This document shows positions 1 to 8,703 of a stretch of DNA of 35,685 nucleotides, one piece after another (within the stretch, counting starts at the first letter, position 1; every line of letters starts with the position of its first letter). Source of the stretch: Candidatus Caldatribacterium sp. (GTDB lineage: Bacteria; Atribacterota; Atribacteria; Atribacterales; Caldatribacteriaceae); contig JAPWUU010000012.1 of the NCBI GenBank assembly GCA_028275365.1, positions 1 through 35,685 on the forward strand, read 5' to 3'. The notes under the pieces were generated by a model. That model saw only the letters and a program-made list of their open reading frames with translations, was not told the DNA's origin and ran no database searches. A program made the translations under genes and the position numbers.

Positions 1-749
1 TGTGTTTTGGCGTTGATGACAATTCGCTCAGCCATGTCGAGGTCCGCAGCGTCATCCACGTAAACGTGGCAATTCCCAATGCCCGTTTCGATAACTGGAA
101 CACGGGAGTTTTCGATAACCGTTCGAATGAGGTCTGCTCCACCTCTTGGAATGGCCACATCGATGTACTCCCGGAGGGCAAGGAGAACCTTCACGTCTTC
201 GTGGCTCTCGCTTTCAACGAGTCCCACACACTCCTCGGGGATACCGCATTCTCGGAGCGCTTCGTGGACAATCTTTACCAAAGCTTTGTTAGAAGAGAGG
301 GCAGAACTGCTCCCCCGCAAAACCACGGCATTTCCAGCCTTAAGACACAACCCCACGCTATCGATCGTCACGTTGGGTCGCGCCTCGTAAATGATAGCCA
401 CAACCCCCAGGGGGACACGGACTCTTGTCACAAGAAGGCCGTTGGGTCTTTTTGTGCCATCGATGACCTCTCCAACCGGATCTGGTAGAGCCGCAATATC
501 CCTGAGGCTAGAAACCATGGCTTCAATGCGTTTTTCATTGAGAGCCAGGCGATCAAGCAGCGCCTGTTTCATTCCCGAAGCCTTTCCCCGCTCAAGGTCT
601 AAGGCGTTCGCCTCAAGAATTTGGCGCTTGCGTTCCAGGAGCTTCTCCGCAAGATGTAGCAGGAAGCGGTTTTTCACTCCCGAAGAGAGACCAGCAAGAA
701 CCGAAGCAGCCTCCTTAGCCTTTCTGGCAATTTCTCGGATGTTCTCCAT
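1..749 (-). CDS. proA: gamma-glutamyl phosphate reductase, 3' part cut by window edge
   Basis: Second enzyme of proline synthesis: NADPH-dependent reduction of L-glutamyl 5-phosphate to glutamate semialdehyde in the cytoplasm. About 249 of the usual 415 or so residues are present; the reading frame runs off the window at base 1. The conserved ARPNVTIDS and AIPRGGADLI segments and the active-site region ETGIGNCHVYVD, which holds the catalytic Cys, are all readable. The ATG at 749 is preceded by a GGGAGG ribosome site about 8 bases upstream. It overlaps the end of proB by 35 bases, so the two are translationally coupled and probably act as one unit. The identification is firm; only the C-terminus is unseen. 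Confidence 0.95.
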   Translation of the reverse strand, partial: MENIREIARKAKEAASVLAGLSSGVKNRFLLHLAEKLLERKRQILEANALDLERGKASGMKQALLDRLALNEKRIEAMVSSLRDIAALPDPVGEVIDGTKRPNGLLVTRVRVPLGVVAIIYEARPNVTIDSVGLCLKAGNAVVLRGSSSALSSNKALVKIVHEALRECGIPEECVGLVESESHEDVKVLLALREYIDVAIPRGGADLIRTVIENSRVPVIETGIGNCHVYVDDAADLDMAERIVINAKT

Positions 750-1884
750 CACACTTCCCTCCCAGGAACACGAAATCATCGGCGTGGATGACCTCCTCAC
801 TCCAGTCTCCCTGCCCCAGGATCTCCTCTATTTTTGTACTCCGCAGCCCCCGAATTTTCCCCAGTTCCTCCGAGGAGTAATTCACAATACCCCTCCCGAT
901 GAGCTCACCATCCTCACTCACAACCTCCACACAGTCCCCTGCCCCGAATCGTCCCAGAACACTCACCACTCCTGCGGGAAGAAGGCTCTTCTTCTCAAAG
1001 AGTGCTCTCTTTGCGCCCTCATCCACCACAATCTGCCCCTGGGGAATCATGCCAAAGGCAATCCACCGTTTCTTCCCGCGCAGGGAATGCTCTGCAGGAT
1101 AGAAGAACGTCCCCAAAGCTTCTCCCGTAAGAAGACGGGGGAGAATACCAAAATCCCTCCCCGAGGCAACAATGACTCCAATTCCCGAGAGAGTGGCGAT
1201 TCTCGCCGCAAGGATTTTGCTGCGCATACCTCCGGTAGCAAGAGCAGTCCCTTCTTTCTTCGCCATTCGCTCGATCTCCTCATTGATGAACCGAACCTCA
1301 GGAATAAGTTCCGCCTGAGGAGACCGGCGTGGATCATCGGTGTACAGACCCTCAACATCAGAAAGGATGACCAAAAGATCAGCATCAACAATCGAGGCCA
1401 CAAGGGCTGAAAGGCGATCATTATCGCCGAACTTGATTTCCTCCACCGCCACGGTATCGTTTTCGTTCACAATGGGGACGATTCCCAACCGCAGGAGGGC
1501 TTCAAAAGTGTTCCGGGCATTCAGGTATTTTGAACGGTTGTGGACATCCTCGGGAGCCAGAAGAATCTGCGCAACCTTCACGCCAAACTCCGCAAAGACA
1601 GAACAGTAGTGCTGCATGAGTATTCCCTGACCCACCGCCGCCATTGCCTGCTTGAAGGGAATGTCGCTGCGCCGTCGGATAATGCCAAGAGCGCTCATGC
1701 CACAGGCAACCGCTCCCGAGGAGACCAGGACCACCTCTTTCCCCTGCGTTCTGACCTCCACAACGTTCTTGGCCAGACTCCACAACCTCTCCCGAGAGAG
1801 GGAAAACCCATCGACAAGAAGCGAAGAACCCACCTTAACCACAAGACGATGAGCACTCGTTACGATTGTCTTCCGTTCCATCAT
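715..1884 (-). CDS. proB: glutamate 5-kinase with C-terminal PUA domain
   Basis: Phosphorylates glutamate to glutamyl 5-phosphate, the first and normally proline-inhibited step of proline synthesis. The 389-residue protein has an amino acid kinase domain (about 1-260) with [10 protein letters not shown] near the N-terminus, [13 protein letters not shown], and the substrate/ATP region [20 protein letters not shown], followed by a PUA domain (about 275-370), as in full-length bacterial ProB. The start overlaps the obg stop by ATGA, and the 3' end overlaps proA. Placing proBA directly after obg is common in bacteria, although a nadD or similar gene often sits nearby in other genomes. No feedback-site substitution could be judged by eye. 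Confidence 0.96.
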   Translation of the reverse strand: MMERKTIVTSAHRLVVKVGSSLLVDGFSLSRERLWSLAKNVVEVRTQGKEVVLVSSGAVACGMSALGIIRRRSDIPFKQAMAAVGQGILMQHYCSVFAEFGVKVAQILLAPEDVHNRSKYLNARNTFEALLRLGIVPIVNENDTVAVEEIKFGDNDRLSALVASIVDADLLVILSDVEGLYTDDPRRSPQAELIPEVRFINEEIERMAKKEGTALATGGMRSKILAARIATLSGIGVIVASGRDFGILPRLLTGEALGTFFYPAEHSLRGKKRWIAFGMIPQGQIVVDEGAKRALFEKKSLLPAGVVSVLGRFGAGDCVEVVSEDGELIGRGIVNYSSEELGKIRGLRSTKIEEILGQGDWSEEVIHADDFVFLGGKCDGEHPRNCQKG

Positions 1885-3137
1885 CGCGAGAGCACAAGCC
1901 CTTTCCCCGTCCAGACGAACCGATAAGACCCAATCTCCACCGTACTTCCCGGGGGCAAGGCCCCAAGGTACCGGAGAAAACCTGATCTCTCGAGTTCCCC
2001 ATGGAAGGAAGCCTCGTCCTTTTCAGGGGGATACTCTTTGAGAAGCTTTTCCAGAAAACGCGAGGCGAAACGGTACACCCGCGGGGAACGCTCCTGCACA
2101 CCCCTCTCCCCCAGGGAGGAAGGAAGGGAAATTTCTTCCTTTTCCTCAAGCCTCAAAAGTTCCACCACCCTGTCCAGAAGTTCAGAGAGACCGAAGTGGG
2201 TCACTGCTGAGATGCCAACCCCAATCATGCCTTCCTGAGCCAGCCCCTGGGCAAAGTGTTCCCACCTTTTTTGAGCTTCAGGAAGGTCGAGTTTTGTTCC
2301 CACAACAATGAAGGGCTTCTCAAGAAGCGATGCGCTGTATTGGGAGAATTCCCGGCGGAGAATAGAAAAATCTTTCCACGGGTCACCGGAGTACGGAAAC
2401 GCCATATCAACAAGACAGAGGATGACCCGCACCCGCTCCACATGCCGCAGGAATTCCAGACCCAGTCCCGCTCCCTGGCTTGCCCCCTCGATGATTCCAG
2501 GGATGTCGACCATGATGAAGCGTTCATCCCGGTGTTGCACCACACCCAGAGTGGGATAGAGCGTCGAGAAAGGGTAGGGAGCAATGCGTGGCCGGGCATC
2601 GCTCACCACAGAAAGCAGAGTGGACTTCCCCGCGTTAGGAAGGCCCGCAAGCCCGACATCAGCAATGAGCTTGAGCTCAAGACGAAGCTTTCTCGCTTCC
2701 CCTTCTTCCCCCCGCAAAGCAACACGAGGTGCCTGATTCGTCGCAGTGGCGAACGATGCATTTCCCCGTCCTCCCCGACCGCCTCGGGCAACAAGCACCT
2801 CCATACCGTCCATCACAAGGTCGGCAAGGAGTTCCCCCGTCTCGGCATCAAAAACCTGAGTCCCCACGGGAACCTCGATGATGACGTCTTTCCCTTTTGC
2901 GCCGTGCTTCTTCTTCCCCTGCCCTGGCTCTCCAGGGGATGCCTGGTACAGGGGCTGCAGGGCTACATCGTAAAGGGTCTTCTTTCGGGAGGAAGCACGC
3001 AAAAAAACGCTCCCCCCATCACCCCCATCGCCCCCATCTGGACCACCACGGGGGACGTATTTCTCCCGGCGAAAGTGAATCGCCCCATCCCCTCCTTTGC
3101 CACCCCGAACCTCTATGAACGCACGGTCAATGAACAT
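1881..3137 (-). CDS. obg: Obg-family GTPase (ribosome assembly)
   Basis: Essential GTPase that binds the 50S subunit and links ribosome assembly to stress and growth state. The 418-residue protein shows all three Obg parts: a glycine-rich Obg fold (1-158, start [18 protein letters not shown]), a G domain with P-loop [10 protein letters not shown]3 DIPGIIEGA, an unusual G4 TKLD in place of the typical NKxD, and G5 SA, and a C-terminal OCT domain (about 345-418, [15 protein letters not shown]). It starts 3 bases after rpmA with a weak ribosome site, so it probably relies on coupling. The L21-L27-Obg order is one of the most conserved bacterial neighbourhoods. TKLD keeps the Lys and Asp that read guanine, so GTPase function is expected. 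Confidence 0.97.
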   Translation of the reverse strand: MFIDRAFIEVRGGKGGDGAIHFRREKYVPRGGPDGGDGGDGGSVFLRASSRKKTLYDVALQPLYQASPGEPGQGKKKHGAKGKDVIIEVPVGTQVFDAETGELLADLVMDGMEVLVARGGRGGRGNASFATATNQAPRVALRGEEGEARKLRLELKLIADVGLAGLPNAGKSTLLSVVSDARPRIAPYPFSTLYPTLGVVQHRDERFIMVDIPGIIEGASQGAGLGLEFLRHVERVRVILCLVDMAFPYSGDPWKDFSILRREFSQYSASLLEKPFIVVGTKLDLPEAQKRWEHFAQGLAQEGMIGVGISAVTHFGLSELLDRVVELLRLEEKEEISLPSSLGERGVQERSPRVYRFASRFLEKLLKEYPPEKDEASFHGELERSGFLRYLGALPPGSTVEIGSYRFVWTGKGLVLSR

Positions 3138-3140
3138 GAA

Positions 3141-3401
3141 CTACACAGGGACCTGGGAGAGTACTGAAACCCACTTCCGCCCCTTTTTTGTCTCGAAGAC
3201 CACGTAACCATCCTTCAGGGCGAAAAGCGTGTAGTCCCGTCCAACCCCCACGTTCTTTCCCGGTTTGATATGAGTTCCCCGTTGCCGGACGATGATGCTC
3301 CCGGCCCGAACGAATTGCCCTCCATAAGCCTTCACTCCAAGGTACTTAGGGTTGCTGTCCCGGCCGTTTCTCGCGCTCCCACCACTTTTCTTATGCGCCA
3401 T
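3141..3401 (-). CDS. rpmA: 50S ribosomal protein L27
   Basis: L27 lies at the peptidyl-transferase centre, where its N-terminal tail contacts tRNA. The 86-residue sequence is typical (start [20 protein letters not shown], then [21 protein letters not shown]). The Met is followed directly by the AHKK tail, with none of the short N-terminal extension seen in Firmicutes and some other phyla and removed there by the protease Prp. Consistent with this, no Prp (YsxB) gene lies between rplU and rpmA, where it normally sits in such genomes; the two genes are 6 bases apart. Confidence 0.97.
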   Translation of the reverse strand: MAHKKSGGSARNGRDSNPKYLGVKAYGGQFVRAGSIIVRQRGTHIKPGKNVGVGRDYTLFALKDGYVVFETKKGRKWVSVLSQVPV

Positions 3402-3407
3402 ACCCCA

Positions 3408-3728
3408 TCATACCCCCTTGATCTCTATCTTCTCAATCCGCACAATGGTTACCGGCTGACGATGCCCCTTCTTGCGCCGGTAATTCACCTTGGGTTTGTA
3501 CTTGAAAACAATGACCTTTTTCCCTTTTCCCACACTGAGGACCCGCCCCCTGACCCGCACATTCTCAAGATAAGGCCGACCTACGAGGATTTCTCCATCC
3601 TTCCGAGCCAGAAGCACCCGGTCAAAAGCCACTTCCTCATTCACTGGGGCCAGCACGCAATCCACCTGAAGCAGTGAACCCTCAGTAACCTTGTATTGCT
3701 TTCCTGCTGCTTCCACAATAGCAAACAC
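3408..3728 (-). CDS. rplU: 50S ribosomal protein L21
   Basis: Structural 50S protein that binds 23S rRNA. It has 106 residues, close to the usual size, with the L21 core (MFAIVEAAGKQYKVTEGS at the start and YRRKKGHRQPVTIVRIEKI near the end). The start codon is GTG at 3728, chosen because GGGAGGTGA lies 7 bases upstream and the family begins at this residue. It is first in the rplU-rpmA-obg-proB-proA unit and has a promoter in the 61-base gap upstream. In many bacteria this leader is a site of autogenous control, but I see no distinctive structure here. Confidence 0.97.
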   Translation of the reverse strand: MFAIVEAAGKQYKVTEGSLLQVDCVLAPVNEEVAFDRVLLARKDGEILVGRPYLENVRVRGRVLSVGKGKKVIVFKYKPKVNYRRKKGHRQPVTIVRIEKIEIKGV

Positions 3729-3756
3729 AGCGTTTCACCTCCCAAGGACGGATGGT

Positions 3757-3785
3757 AATTTACCACAGATGCTTCTTCCCGTCAA
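3757..3785 (-). promoter_or_regulatory. sigma-70-type promoter for rplU-rpmA-obg-proBA
   Basis: On the minus strand, TTGACG (3785-3780) and TAAATT (3762-3757) are separated by exactly 17 bases, and the -10 box has an extended TGG just upstream. Transcription would start near 3750, giving a short leader before the rplU GTG at 3728. This is the only gap between the hydrogenase promoter and the ribosomal protein genes, which supports a separate start here. No terminator hairpin is visible after RNase G, so read-through is also likely. Confidence 0.65.
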
Positions 3786-3789
3786 ACAG

Positions 3790-5271
3790 TCATGAGATTT
3801 CCTGCATCCGTGCCCGGACTTCCTCGTCACCCACCCCGACGATGCTGTACCTCCGAGGCGGCAAGTTTCTACTCACCTTCCAGAGGATTTCCTTTCCATA
3901 GAGTTTCCGAAGATTCTGCAGGAATCGTTCACCTTCTGAGGCAAGATACCCCCCAAGCTCCTCCCCAACCGCAAAGCCAAGAACCGAAGAAGACGTGTGA
4001 CGGCAGATTTCTTCAACCTTGCGCAGGAAATTCACAGCTACGGTTTCAAGCGAAAGCACTCTCCCCTCCCCCTCGCAGAAAGGGCATGGCTCACGGAGGA
4101 GCGAGTCAAGGCTTTTCCGAACACGCTTTCTCGTCATCTCCACAAGGCCAAGTTCGCTCATATCCACGACCGTGCATCTTGTTCGGTCCCGGCTCAGGAA
4201 TTCCTCAAGGGCACGGACGACCTGCCGGCGGTGTTCCTTTTTCTCCATGTCAATGAAGTCGATAAGGATAATCCCCCCGATATCCCGCAGGCGAACCTGC
4301 CGGGCGATTTCCTCTGCAGCCTCAAGGTTGGTCCTCAGAATGGTCTCCTGGAGGTCTTTCTTGCCCACAAACTTCCCGGTGTTCACATCGATGACTGTCA
4401 TAGCCTCAGTCCGATCGAACACAAGGTATCCGCCGCTGCGAAGCCAGACCTTTCGACTCAGAGCTCGCTCAATTTCCTTCTGGAGACCGAAATGTTCAAA
4501 GATGTTCTCTCGACCTTCAAAGAAACGAACCCGCTCTGCAAGATGGGGAACCAGAGACTCCATGAAGTCTCTGAGTTTCTGGTACCCGAAAAAGGAGTTG
4601 ATCCAGATATTCTCCACGCTCTCATCCACAATATCGCGCACTAAAGCGTAGATGAGACTCGCCTCCTGGTAAAGCAAAGCAGGGGCCGTGGTGATTTCAG
4701 CCTTCTTCTTTATACGATGCCAGAGACGGACCAGGGATTCAATGTCCTCTCGAATTTCTTCGACGCTTTTCCCCTCCGCAGCAGTCCGAACGATGATCCC
4801 GGAACCGTTGGGGCGTATCCGCTCCACAATCCTCTTCAACCTCTCCCGTTCCTCGCCCGAGGCTATGCGGTGCGACACTCCCACAACGTCCATGCCAGGC
4901 ATGAAGACCACGTACCTTCCGGGAAGGGTGATCTTTGTGGAGACCCGGGCACCCTTCGTCCCCATGGGCTCCTTGGCCACCTGAACGATGATTTCCTCCC
5001 CAACCCGGATGAGGCTCTCAATCTTGACGTCTTTCCGCTTCTCGTCAAGGAGCATGTCACCGATAAAGAGAAAGGCGTTCTTGTCAAGACCAATGTTCAC
5101 AAAAGCCGACTGAATCCCAGGAAGGACGTTCTCCACAACGCCCTTGTAAATATTCCCCGCAAGGCGTAACTCTACCGCCCGCTCGAAAAAGAACTCCACG
5201 ACTTTTCCATCCTCAAGGAGCGCCGCCCGCGTTTCAACTTCAGACATGTCAATGACGATATCTCTCCGCAA
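3790..5271 (-). CDS. rng: ribonuclease G/E family endoribonuclease
   Basis: Endonuclease for rRNA maturation and mRNA turnover that prefers 5'-monophosphate ends. The 493-residue length and lack of a long C-terminal scaffold fit RNase G rather than RNase E. It has an S1-like domain near the N-terminus (LAGNIYKGVVENVLPGIQSA), the DNase I-like catalytic core with IDVNTGKFVGKK and GGIILIDFIDM carrying the metal-binding Asp residues, and the CPFCEGEG zinc-link motif. The start is TTG at 5271, supported by GGAGG 7 bases upstream. It follows the DUF2344 gene by 3 bases; the run radical SAM-DUF2344-RNase G-L21-L27 is common in Gram-positive and related anaerobes. Confidence 0.93.
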   Translation of the reverse strand: MRRDIVIDMSEVETRAALLEDGKVVEFFFERAVELRLAGNIYKGVVENVLPGIQSAFVNIGLDKNAFLFIGDMLLDEKRKDVKIESLIRVGEEIIVQVAKEPMGTKGARVSTKITLPGRYVVFMPGMDVVGVSHRIASGEERERLKRIVERIRPNGSGIIVRTAAEGKSVEEIREDIESLVRLWHRIKKKAEITTAPALLYQEASLIYALVRDIVDESVENIWINSFFGYQKLRDFMESLVPHLAERVRFFEGRENIFEHFGLQKEIERALSRKVWLRSGGYLVFDRTEAMTVIDVNTGKFVGKKDLQETILRTNLEAAEEIARQVRLRDIGGIILIDFIDMEKKEHRRQVVRALEEFLSRDRTRCTVVDMSELGLVEMTRKRVRKSLDSLLREPCPFCEGEGRVLSLETVAVNFLRKVEEICRHTSSSVLGFAVGEELGGYLASEGERFLQNLRKLYGKEILWKVSRNLPPRRYSIVGVGDEEVRARMQEIS

Positions 5272-5274
5272 ACC

Positions 5275-5859
5275 TCATCCTCCATTCCTTTCCCAAAGAA
5301 GCAGCCTTTCCCTCACGATTCTTCTGGGAAAAGGACAGCCAGAATTCGTCTCAAGGAAAGCAGCAAGCTTCAGGGGATTCCACAGCACCTTCTCCCCTTT
5401 AAAGAGAAATGATACCACAGGAGAGGACCCCACCAAAGGGCATACCGTGATGTCCTCAGGGAGCGCCCACTCTTCTTTGGGACTCCAGGACGCAGGAAAA
5501 AAGAAAACGTACACAATGCCCCGGAGAATCTTCTGCAGCGGGGGATCAAAGGATGCAAGAGCCTGGACCTGCGTCACAGCCAGTTCCTCAGGAACTTCCC
5601 GATTCAGCCGCTCTTGGAGCTCCCAGGGTGGGAGTGGTTCTCCACAGAGCACCTCAAAACACTCCGTTGTACTTTCAACCCCCAAAGGAGTCGCAAAAGG
5701 GAAGGAGAAGAGCGGACGAGGGTTAAAGCCCTGGGAGTACAGCACCGGTATCGCTGCGCGGCGGAAAGCTCGTTCCCACATCCGATACACGTCAAGATGG
5801 GCCAGAAGATGGAATGGAGCAAGTTTACAATGCTGTACCCGATAGCGAAACTTCTCCAT
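5275..5859 (-). CDS. DUF2344 / TIGR03936 radical SAM-associated protein
   Basis: This small protein (194 residues) belongs to the family encoded next to, or fused to, the TIGR03960 radical SAM protein just upstream. Its N-terminus (MEKFRYRVQHCKLAPFHLLA) and the segment SQGFNPRPLFSFPFATPLGVES are typical. The biochemical role is unknown; partnership with the radical SAM protein and a link to RNA or ribosome biology are inferred only from the conserved neighbourhood with RNase G, L21 and L27. I chose ATG 5859, although a GTG at 5874 would add five residues; the choice is uncertain because neither has a strong ribosome site. The gene overlaps the radical SAM gene by 35 bases. Confidence 0.85.
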   Translation of the reverse strand: MEKFRYRVQHCKLAPFHLLAHLDVYRMWERAFRRAAIPVLYSQGFNPRPLFSFPFATPLGVESTTECFEVLCGEPLPPWELQERLNREVPEELAVTQVQALASFDPPLQKILRGIVYVFFFPASWSPKEEWALPEDITVCPLVGSSPVVSFLFKGEKVLWNPLKLAAFLETNSGCPFPRRIVRERLLLWERNGG

Positions 5860-7615
5860 TGCCACACACCCCACACCATGTGCAGTTTTTCAGCGAGCAC
5901 GGGGGACTGGAAAGACCCTGGCACGCCCTCTGGTACTCTTCCCAGAGAAAAGCTTTACTCACCCCACAGGATATGTGTTCCCAAGGGAAAACCTCGCTAA
6001 AGGATCGACTCCGGTAGAGATACCAGGAAAGGTCAAGACCCTCCTCTTCAAGCGCCTTCTCCCATCGCTGCATCAAGAAGTGCTCCTGCCATCCCTCGAG
6101 AATCCCCCCCCTGTGGTACACCCGCAAGAGCACATCGGCGAGCCTACGGTCTCCCCGGGCAAGCAGAGCTTCAATCTGGCTCATCTCAAAGGAAGACCAG
6201 TGGTAACGGACCCGGGATCGTAAAGGTCGGAAGCAATCCCTCAAGAGGCGAATCTTTTCCTCAAGCACTTCCTTGTGATCCTGAGGAACCCACTGGAAAG
6301 GCGTGTGGGGTTTCGGGACAAAAGCTGCAATGCTCAGGTGGACTCCCACGTTCTTTTTCAGGCTCTCTCCAACTCTGAGGATTTCCCCGACGAGGCGACC
6401 AATTCCCCGGATATCCTCCTCTTCCTCAAAGGGTAGCCCAATCATGAAGTACAGCTTGATCTCCCGCCACGACGCAGAAAAGGCGCTCTCTGCAGCTTTG
6501 AGGATTTCCTCATCCTGCAATCCTTTGTTGATAATGTTCCGCAACCTCTCGGTCCCTGCCTCAGGTGCGAAGGTCAGGGTGCTCTTCCGGACCCTCCGCA
6601 GACTCTGCGCAAGGCGCACACTAAAGGTATCCATGCGAAGGGACGGCAAGGAAACGCTAACCCGGTAAGGTTCAAGAAGGCGGGAAAGCCTGTCCACAAG
6701 CTCCTCAATCCGTGAGTAGTCATTACTGCTCAAAGAGAGGAGCGAAACCTCCCCATAGCCACTGCTTCGGAGGAGCTCCAGAGCAAGCTCAATCACCCGC
6801 TCAGGCGTCCGCTCTCGCTTCGGCCGATAAATCATGCCTGCCTGACAGAAGCGACATCCCCGTGTGCATCCCCTGGCGATTTCCACAGCCACGCGATCGT
6901 GGACGATTTCAACATAGGGGACCACCGTCTTTGAGGGGAAAAAGGCATGTTCGAGGTCCTTCACAACCTGGCGCCGAACAGGTTGCTTTGGAGGGAGCGA
7001 GGGAACGTAAACCCCAGGGAAACGGGAAAGCTCTTCAAGGAGAATGTCCTTCCTCTGCCCTTTCATCTCCGCAAGGGCCATAACGATATCCCCCAGAACC
7101 TCCTCCGCTTCCCCGATGAAAAACGCGTCGAAGAAAGGCGCAAGGGGCTCCGGGTTTACCGCGCATGGTCCTCCTCCAAGAACGAGGGGAAATCGTTCAT
7201 CCCGCTCGCTCTGGAGCAACGGTATCCCCGCAAGATCAAGGAGGTACAGGACACTGGTGTAGCTCAGCTCGTGTTGTAGGCTGATACCCAGAAGGTCAAA
7301 GGAAGCCACCGGTTTCTTCCGCTCGAGGGAGAACAGAGGAATGCCCATCTCCTTCATTTTCCTCCCCATATCAGGCCAGGGAACGAATACTCTTTCCGCC
7401 TGAACTCCAGGCAGGGCGTTCAGTAGCCCATAGAGAATGCGGAGCCCGAGATGGGACATTCCCACCTCATACACATCGGGGAAGGCCAAAGCCACTGTGT
7501 ACCGGATATCCTGCTCGGGTTTGATGGTAACATTCCATTCCCGCCCCAGATACCTCCCGGGTCGCTCCACTGAAAGGAGCGTTGTGTCATAGAAAAGCTG
7601 ACGTTCTATATCCAT
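5825..7615 (-). CDS. B12-binding-domain radical SAM protein, TIGR03960 family
   Basis: The 596-residue protein has a cobalamin-binding-like N-terminal region (about 35-185, with FPDVYEVGMSHLGLRILYGL) and a radical SAM core whose cluster motif is C250-TRG-C254-RF-C257. Later stretches such as TLTFAPEAGTERLRNIINKG resemble the methylthiotransferase/Elp3-type barrel. It presumably works with the DUF2344 protein encoded downstream; the substrate is unknown, and modification of an RNA or ribosomal component is inferred from context only. The ATG at 7615 has AGGAGG about 10 bases upstream and overlaps the end of rodA by 10 bases. Confidence 0.88.
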   Translation of the reverse strand: MDIERQLFYDTTLLSVERPGRYLGREWNVTIKPEQDIRYTVALAFPDVYEVGMSHLGLRILYGLLNALPGVQAERVFVPWPDMGRKMKEMGIPLFSLERKKPVASFDLLGISLQHELSYTSVLYLLDLAGIPLLQSERDERFPLVLGGGPCAVNPEPLAPFFDAFFIGEAEEVLGDIVMALAEMKGQRKDILLEELSRFPGVYVPSLPPKQPVRRQVVKDLEHAFFPSKTVVPYVEIVHDRVAVEIARGCTRGCRFCQAGMIYRPKRERTPERVIELALELLRSSGYGEVSLLSLSSNDYSRIEELVDRLSRLLEPYRVSVSLPSLRMDTFSVRLAQSLRRVRKSTLTFAPEAGTERLRNIINKGLQDEEILKAAESAFSASWREIKLYFMIGLPFEEEEDIRGIGRLVGEILRVGESLKKNVGVHLSIAAFVPKPHTPFQWVPQDHKEVLEEKIRLLRDCFRPLRSRVRYHWSSFEMSQIEALLARGDRRLADVLLRVYHRGGILEGWQEHFLMQRWEKALEEEGLDLSWYLYRSRSFSEVFPWEHISCGVSKAFLWEEYQRACQGLSSPPCSLKNCTWCGVCGNGEVSLSGTAL

Positions 7616-8703
7616 CGTTCTCTTTCCTCCTGCTCCGTTCTCCAGATCAGGCGGGCGATCATTCCAGCGCCTGCAAGGTGGACGAGGAGAGAACTCCCCC
7701 CATAGCTCACAAAGGGGAGGGGAATACCCGTCACCGGGGCAATCCCGAGGTTCATCCCCACGTTGATGCCAACCTGAAAGAGGAAAAGAATGCCGAAAAG
7801 GGAGGCGAAAAACCGCTCCTCCAGATTTCCCACTCGCTGCGCCGTCTCAAGAACAATCCAGAAAAAGAGGATGAAAAGGGTCAAAAGAACCATGCCTCCG
7901 ACAAAACCGAACTGCTCGCAGAAAGCGGCAAAGATGAAGTCGGTGTACCGGGCAGGTAAGAACCGAAGCTGGGTCTGTTTCCCCGAAAGCCACCCTTGAC
8001 CCAGAACCCCCCCAGAACCAATGGCAATCTGGGATTGCACGACATTGTACCCGCTCCCCAGGGGGTCCTGCCAGGGATCAAGGAAAGCAAGAACCCGTTT
8101 CCTCTGGTAATCTTTCATGATGAACCAGGAAAGGGGCGAAAGACCGGCAACAAGACCAAGGAGAAGACCGAGTTTCCGCCTGTGCCATCCCCCGAGAAAG
8201 AGCGCCCCAAACCATAGCACCCCAAGCACCAGGGCCGTTCCAAGATCCGGCTGCAGGAAAACGAGAAGTGCAGGAACGGCGGCAAAGAACGCACTTTTGA
8301 CCAGAAGACTCCAAAAGTCCAGCTCGTCCCGGTTGGTGCTTAGATACGAGCTCAAAAAGAAAAGCAAGGCGAGTTTGGCAAACTCCGAAGGCTGGACCGA
8401 TCGCGAAAAGAGCCACCGTTTTGCCCCCGTCTCGTCACTCTCCCCGAAAACGAGCACTGCCCCCAGCGAAAACACCGAAAGGAGATACCACAACCAGCTT
8501 CGCCGGAAAAGCCACTGGAAGTCGAAAAAACGGAAGAGAAGAAAAAGTGCCCATCCCACAACGTTCCAGAGAATCTGCCTTCCAAAGAAGCTCTTCGGCC
8601 CAAACCCCTCATCCCTCAGCGGATCCACGCTGTACACAGCAACGATACCCAAGATGCATAAACATAAGGTCACGAGCACAAAAAGGTATTCCCGTCGCAT
8701 CAT
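7606..8703 (-). CDS. rodA: rod-shape determining peptidoglycan glycosyltransferase RodA
   Basis: SEDS-family membrane glycosyltransferase that polymerises lipid II during cell elongation together with PBP2. The protein (365 residues from ATG 8703) is almost entirely hydrophobic helices, about ten, and contains family segments such as LQPDLGTALVLG, SQIAIGSGGVLGQGWLSG and the C-terminal GIPLPFVSYGGSSLL. ATG 8703 overlaps the PBP2 stop as ATGA; an in-frame GTG at 8727 would add eight residues and is less likely. The pairing with mrdA immediately upstream identifies it as RodA rather than the division paralogue FtsW. Confidence 0.95.
   Translation of the reverse strand: MMRREYLFVLVTLCLCILGIVAVYSVDPLRDEGFGPKSFFGRQILWNVVGWALFLLFRFFDFQWLFRRSWLWYLLSVFSLGAVLVFGESDETGAKRWLFSRSVQPSEFAKLALLFFLSSYLSTNRDELDFWSLLVKSAFFAAVPALLVFLQPDLGTALVLGVLWFGALFLGGWHRRKLGLLLGLVAGLSPLSWFIMKDYQRKRVLAFLDPWQDPLGSGYNVVQSQIAIGSGGVLGQGWLSGKQTQLRFLPARYTDFIFAAFCEQFGFVGGMVLLTLFILFFWIVLETAQRVGNLEERFFASLFGILFLFQVGINVGMNLGIAPVTGIPLPFVSYGGSSLLVHLAGAGMIARLIWRTEQEERERWI

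Noticed and set aside
391-1410. Plus-strand open frame of 339 codons
   Set aside because: Antisense to proA and proB, with no domain and no ribosome site; a composition artefact.
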